Source: Umbilicaria muhlenbergii (lineage: Eukaryota > Ascomycota > Lecanoromycetes > Umbilicariales > Umbilicariaceae). From it: a stretch of DNA of 64,000 bases. The notes beneath the pieces are model-generated. The model saw only the letters and a program-made list of their open reading frames with translations, was not told where the DNA came from and ran no database searches. The stretch spans positions 1 to 64,000 of the forward strand of contig KK106983.1 of NCBI GenBank assembly GCA_000611775.1, read 5' to 3'. A program made the translations under genes and the position numbers. Below, in pieces: positions 58,666 to 64,000 of this stretch; the stretch's first letter is position 1; each line of letters opens with the position of its first letter.

Positions 58666-59325
58666 TGGTGAGGGGGGTGGAGGGGAGGGTGTTGTCGTTG
58701 ATGCTGCTGGGAGGGTTGGGAATGTAGGGGGTGGAAGATGGATAGGGGAAGTAGGGGTATCGCTCTGCTAAGTACGAGTAGGCAAGAGGTGATCCGAGCT
58801 AGTGCATATTAGACTGTTGCATTATATAGACGAAGGCCCAACAGGAGGGGGGTGAAGGGGCACACGAGAAATCAGAATATCGATACTCGTATATATCCAT
58901 GTCATACTCGACCACACCTTTGCCAATAGCCATTGCCGCCCGCATAGTGATTTGATCGAGCGTCGACCCCTCCACCACCACAATAGCATCACAAGAATAA
59001 AAACTCCTTCACCAACCACAACTCCGCATGCACATCCTCGCACGTTCAATGGAGGTGAAATAAGTACTCTTCAGATTACACTAATATACAAAAAGCGTAC
59101 ACATCCGCAAGAAAAAGGAACCCCAACTGATTATTCAACCACGCAAAACAGACAGACCCATTTTGTTACCCAACCCGAATCTCACTCGTACAACCCCCAC
59201 CCCAGCGATCCCAAACACGATCTGAAACCGCACGGCGACGATTCACTTTCCCCCCCCACCCGCCCTTATTTCCCCCCTATTCCCGGACTCATCCCCGTCG
59301 TTCTCATGGGCTCGGGGGCTCACCC
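58666..59325. other. Intergenic region, convergent 3' ends
   Basis: About 660 bp between the phosphotransferase stop and the DUF3659 gene stop. The first part is G-rich on the plus strand; the rest is CA-rich. A plus-strand open frame from 58952 runs into the neighbouring gene antisense and is a shadow. Confidence 0.5.
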
Positions 59326-62300
59326 TCACTTCTTCTTCCCACCACCCAGACCGAGGGATTCGCCAATACTGCCGAGGCCAATCCCACCGAGCAACTTATC
59401 AATACCCAATCCACCCAGCAAGCCATTGACCAACCCGCCCAGCCCAAGGCCATTGAGTAGCTTCCCGACGAGACCCAGCACACCGCTCAACAACAGCCCC
59501 ACGGCGGCGACAATCTGGAACAGCGGCTCGGTCAACAGGCCCCACAGCGGGTTGAGGCCCTTCTTCGCGTGCGGCATATCCGCGATGCGCTTCTTGGCGT
59601 TGTCGATGGTCTTGACGACCGTGGTGGTCAGCTCCTTGAGGTGGTCGGCGAGTTCGTATTCCTCGGGGGAGGCTTCGCGGGAGGCGGCGCGGGCTTTGGC
59701 CTGGGCGGCGATGCGGCCGTCCGGGTCGAGGCCGCGGATGGCACCGTTGCATTCTTGCAGGATGCGGTTGCCTTCTTCGAGGAGGGGCTTGACGTCTTGG
59801 ACGAGTTGTTCTTCGTCGAGCTCGTCTTTGGGGGTGCGGTCGGCTTTTTCGATGCGCTGGAAGAGATGTTAGCTGAAGATCTGGTGGTGGAAGTTGGGGA
59901 AAAGGGGGGGACGTACCTCTGTGATTTGCTTGCAGACGGGCTCGATCTTGTCCAGGGTTTGCTTGAGGATACTAGTCATTTTCCTCGCCAACTCGGCATC
60001 TTCTTCCTTCTTCTTCATCTCCTCCAGTTCCTCGGCGCTGGGGCCTTCCTCCTCGGGCTCCTCGAGGTTCTCGATCAGGGTGCACTCGCCGATACGGTTG
60101 CCATCGTTGTCGATGACGTAGCCGTTGTCGTCGATTTCCTTGCCGATCATGTTGGCGAGTTTGCCCTCGGTGAGCTTGCCGATGATATTACCGTCGTCGT
60201 CGCGCACTTCGCCCTCTTTGTTGACTTTGTGCCCGGCCATCGGGTTGACGCTGCGTTTCTTCTCCTCGGGCTCCCAGCGTTCGGCTTTGCCGATGCTGTT
60301 ACCGGCCTTGTCGAGGACCTCTCCGTCTTCATCGACTTTGCGACCTAGGAGTTTCTTTGGGTCCCCTTCAATGAGACGGCCGACGATTTGACCGTTGGCG
60401 TCTTGAACGAGGCCGTCCTTGGCGACGGTGAGGTTGTCCCAGCCGGCGAAGGGTCCTTCCGCCTTTTCTTGCTCGCCACCTGGGATGAGCTCGGCTTTGC
60501 CGATGACTTTTCCGTTGTCGCTCCAGATTTGGCCTTGCCCGTCGACTTTCCTGCCAGCCATCTTCTTGGGGTCGCCAGATACGATCCGTCCAAAGACTGT
60601 GCCGTGCTCGTCGACGACGTTGCCGGCCTTGTTGACCACTTTGCCTTCCAGAATTGAGAGGTCTTCTGCTTCCTCCTCTGGTTCTTCATATGGCTCAGCA
60701 TGACCCTTGACGTTGCCGTACTTGTCGATGATGTCTCCATCCTCGTCGACGGTTCGGCCAACAAGTCGCTTGGCGTCGCCTTCCACGACTTGTCCAACGG
60801 TGTTGCCTTCTTCATCCTCGACCATGCCGCCCTTGACGACGACTAGACCTTGGAGACCAGCGAAGGGGCCTTCCGGCTTGGCCTCACGCTCATTCTCGGG
60901 GATAAGTTCGCAGCGACCAATGACCTTACCAGCATCGTTCCAAAGCTGGCCTTCCTCATCACACTTCTTCCCAGCCAACTCCTTGGGGTTGCCCTCAACA
61001 AGTTTAGCGATCGGAACACCGTCAGGCCCGATAACATTGCCCTGCTTGTTGACAACGAGGCCTTTCAGAATCGACAGATCTGCCTTCTCGGGCTCCTCCT
61101 CTTCAGGCTCGTCGTAGCGCTCAGCATGACCGACAACATTACCACGCTTATCAATGACATCGCCATCTTCGTCCACGGAGCGACCGACCAACTTCTTTGG
61201 GTCGCCTTCGACAAGCCGACCGACCCTATTTTGGTTCTCGTCCTCAACCCAGCCGTCCTTTACGACGACAAGGCCCTCAAGACCAGCAAACGACCCCTCT
61301 TCCTCGTCATCTTCTTGCGGTAGGGTCTTCGCCTTGCCGATGACGTGGCCTTTGGTATCCCAGAACTGGCCTTCGGCATCACATTGTGCGCCGAGCTTGG
61401 CCAGCCTCTTGGCATCACCTTCGATGAGCTCACCAAGCGGCTTGCCGGTCGAATCGACAATCTTACCTTGCTTGTTGCACGTGAGGCCTTCCAAGATCGA
61501 CAGCGGTGGTAATTCCGGTTCAGCATCTTCAGCCGCTTCTTCGCCCTCACCTTCGCCTTCTTGTGTGATAAGCTCGACCTTGCCGATGACGTTGCCATCC
61601 TTGTCAAGGACTTCGCCCTTCTCGTTGATTTTCTTGCCGGCACAGTCTGTGAGTTCGCCCTCGGAGAGTTTGGCAATCGGGTCACCATCTTCGTTGACGA
61701 CTTCACCTTTCTTGTTGACCTTGAGACCGTCCAGGATGGAAAGATCGGGGGTGTCTGCTTCAGCGGCAGCTTCTTTGGCAGCTTCTACAGCAGCTTCTTC
61801 GCCTTGTGTGGTAAGCTCGACCTTACCGATCACATTGCCGTCCTTGTCGAGGACTTCACCTTGCTCGTTGATTTTCTTGCCGGCACACTCTTTGAGGTCA
61901 CCCTCAGAGAGCTTGGCGATCTGCTCACCATCTTCATTGAGGACATCACCCTTCTTGTTGACCTTCAGACCATCCAGAATAGATAGGCCGAGGCTTTCAG
62001 GTTCGGCAGCCCCTTCTTCTGGAGCCTCCTCATCAGCAGCTTCTTCTTCGCCAGCCTCTTCTTCGGGGGCAGCTTCATCGGGGGAAGCTTCTTCAACGGC
62101 TTTTTCAAGTGCCTCGACCAGTTCAGGGTGCAAGGCTTTCATGGCTTCGTCTGCAGCTTCGCCTTCGACAATTTCGATCTTGCCGACAACTTCACCCTCG
62201 TCGTTGAGGATCTCGCCATCCTCGTTAGGGGTCTTGCCAGCGCATTGTTTGACATCGGAGTCTTCGGTCAACTTGCCAATGATCTCACCCTCGTCGTCGA

Positions 62301-64000
62301 GAATATTGCCCTTCTTGTTGATCTTCCTTCCCTCGAAGATGGTCATGTCTGGCTTGATGGCCGCCTCGGCTTCCTTGACGGCCTCCTGAACCTCGATTTC
62401 CTTGGCCTTCTCGGCAGCCTCTCCTGGAACGACCTCGGCTCTGCCAATAACTTCTCCGTCTTCGTTGAGAATTTCTCCCTTGTCATTCAACTTCTGTCCG
62501 GCGAGGTCTTCAACATCGCCCTCGACAATTTTGCCGATGGGCGTGCCATCCTCACCCATGATCTCGCCGTCTTCGCCGACCTCAAGTCCCTCCATGACGC
62601 CAACGTCTGGGAGTGCCTCTGCTGCCTCCTCCTCTGCCTCTCTAGCTTTTCGCTCGGCTTCCTCGGCCATCTCTTTTGCCTTCTCAGGCAGGACAGTAGC
62701 ACGACCGATCGCATCACCATCCTCATCGAGAATCTCGCCGTCTTCGCCAATGGTTTGTCCGATAAGATCCTCTGGGTCACCTTCGGTGATTTTGCCCCAA
62801 GGTTTGCCGTCATGGCCGATAATTTCGCCGCCTTCACCGACCTCGAGACCCTTGAGGATGGACAGATCAATGGGTAGTTCATCTTCGACGTCCTCGGCCA
62901 CATCTTCAGCCGCGTCTTCCGCACCGTCGACGGCGTCTTCTGCATCCTCGGGCACAGCATCTTCCGCGCCTTCAACTGCTTCACCAGCTTCATCCTCGGC
63001 ACCGTCCGCGACTTCGGCAGCTTCATCTTCTGCGCCTTCAACAGCTTCACCGGCTTCGTCCTCGGCACCTTCCACGGCTTCGCCAGCCTCGTCCGGTACA
63101 CCATCTTCGGCGTCCTCGGCTGTCGCTTTGGCATCTTCGGCGCCATCCTCGGCAGTCTCTTTAACGCCGTCAGCGCCTTCCTCTGCGGTTTCTTCCGCAT
63201 CCTCAACGCCCTCCTCAGCAGTCTCTTTGGCGCCGTCGGCGCCTTCCTCCGCCGTGGCCTTCGCGTCCTCGGCGCCGTCTTCCGCGGTGTCTTTGGCGTC
63301 TTCGGCAGTACCCTTGGCGTCGTCGGCCGCACCCTCCGCCGCGCCACCCACATCACCATCTTTGGCTTTGTCGGTGGCATCTCCAGCAGTGTCCTTGGCA
63401 CCACCAGCCTTACCGGCGGCCTTGCCAGCGAGACCTTTGGCACCTCCAGCAGCACCAGTCGCCTTGCCCTTGGCACCTCCTGCCGCTCCTTCGGCCTTGT
63501 CCTTGGCGCCGCCGGCAGTCTCTTCCGCTTTATCCTTGGCGCCGCCCGCGGTCTCCTCTGCCTTGTCCTCGGCATCTTCGGTATCCGGCACATCATCTTC
63601 AACGGTCTCCTTCGCACCGGCCACGGTATCCTCATCATCGTCATCGACCGGCTCAGGCTCCGCTTCCTCAAGATCCTCAGCGGTGGTGCTCTCGTCTTCC
63701 GCGCCAGTCTCATTGCCCGCCTGACTCACTTTGCCTTGCGGCGTGTCCGTCTCGTCGCCTTCTTCCGTTGGGTCGTTGTCCTGCATGCCGATCTTATTGC
63801 CCGTTTCTTCCGCCTCGCTCTCGACATCCTCTTTCGTATCTTCCGCTTTGCCTTTCGTCTCGTCGACTTTATCCTTCGTTTCGTCGACCTTGCCTTTCGT
63901 CTCCTCATCGGCTTTTCCTTTGGCCTCATCGGCCTTTCCCTTCACATCTTCTGCCTGCTCCGGAGCCTTCGGCGCATCCTGCGTGGCCTTCTTCGTCGCA
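59326..64000 (-). CDS. LEA-like/DUF3659-repeat/DUF6987 protein, partial (5' end beyond the window)
   Basis: The minus-strand frame is open from the right edge of the window to 59917; a 60-bp intron (59857-59916) leads to the last exon (59856-59326), which ends the protein. Visible parts in order: Lys/Glu/Ala/Asp-rich KGKADE and TAGGAKDKAEE-type 11-mer repeats like LEA proteins (about 63,950-63,340), an acidic AEDGAEDA-type repeat zone (about 63,330-62,890), then about twelve DUF3659 units of roughly 58 residues plus spacers (about 62,860-60,060, pattern GLxVxxxGxVxDxxG...IGxxxEGDxxxLxGxxxdexGxxxdxxG). The C terminus matches DUF6987: a helical segment and a Gly/Leu-rich hydrophobic end (LLNGLGLGGLVNGLLGG) with a KKK tail. 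More than 1,500 residues are in view. Function is unknown; desiccation or stress protection is suggested only by the LEA-like repeats. Confidence 0.9.
60060..62860 (-). repeat. Array of about twelve DUF3659 units
   Basis: Twelve diverged units can be counted by eye, from the one starting ILKGLEVGEGGEI (about 62,850) to the one starting MAGHKVNKEGEV (about 60,240). Units 7, 9 and 11 share GLVVVKxG-type starts and HAE- or KAE-type ends, while 8 and 10 share VVNKxGNV and a Trp-containing half, so this part seems to have expanded as a two-unit block. Confidence 0.85.

Noticed and set aside
59569-60348. Long hydrophobic plus-strand frames antisense to the DUF3659 gene (also 61,154-62,389 and 62,402-63,724).
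   Set aside because: They arise from the acidic repeat codons read backwards, giving Phe/Leu/Ser-rich shadows; the minus-strand frame has the family repeats.

Overview
The window looks like a filamentous ascomycete chromosome segment, most likely from the Pezizomycotina and perhaps a dothideomycete. Genes have several short GT-AG introns (mostly 46-125 bp), and the content is typical of these fungi: Zn2Cys6 regulator, P450, DHA1 transporters, rhodopsin-domain 7TM protein, DUF6594, Pal1 and DUF3659/DUF6987 proteins. The exact species cannot be read from the sequence.

Layout. (1) About 1-17,310 is an AT-rich, gene-free block of decayed LTR retrotransposons: a Copia fossil on the minus strand, a chromodomain-bearing Gypsy element with 207-bp LTRs (9495-16074), a third copy of the same LTR, and the 3' end of a second Copia element. 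CpG is almost absent while CpA and TpG stay common, which is not the classical CpA-directed RIP signature. (2) About 17,600-25,160 holds a P450, then an MFS transporter divergent from an N-carbamoyl-D-amino acid hydrolase, followed by a Dcg1/hydantoin-racemase-like gene. A cluster of GATA-factor sites precedes the racemase. I read the last three genes as a small nitrogen-salvage cluster. (3) About 25,900-28,490 holds a retropepsin-like protein gene and a DUF6594 membrane protein gene, head to head. (4) 28,856-36,515 holds a Zn2Cys6/fungal-trans regulator, a PEBP protein, a DHA1 transporter with a frame break, and an epoxide hydrolase. (5) 36,516-53,160 is sparser accessory sequence: a rhodopsin-domain 7TM protein, an NCS1 nucleobase permease, an ankyrin protein with nearly identical repeats, a MITE-like element, two secreted proteins and an aldehyde dehydrogenase cut short before its catalytic cysteine. 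(6) 53,542-64,000 holds housekeeping genes: Pal1, the U6 snRNA exonuclease Usb1, an ethanolamine/cholinephosphotransferase, and a large LEA-like/DUF3659/DUF6987 protein that runs off the right edge.

All introns were placed by eye from splice signals, reading phase and protein-family continuity. For every multi-exon model given with exon coordinates for all its exons, the exons sum to a multiple of three. Family names come from recalled motifs, not from a database search. No rRNA, convincing tRNA or CRISPR array was found.
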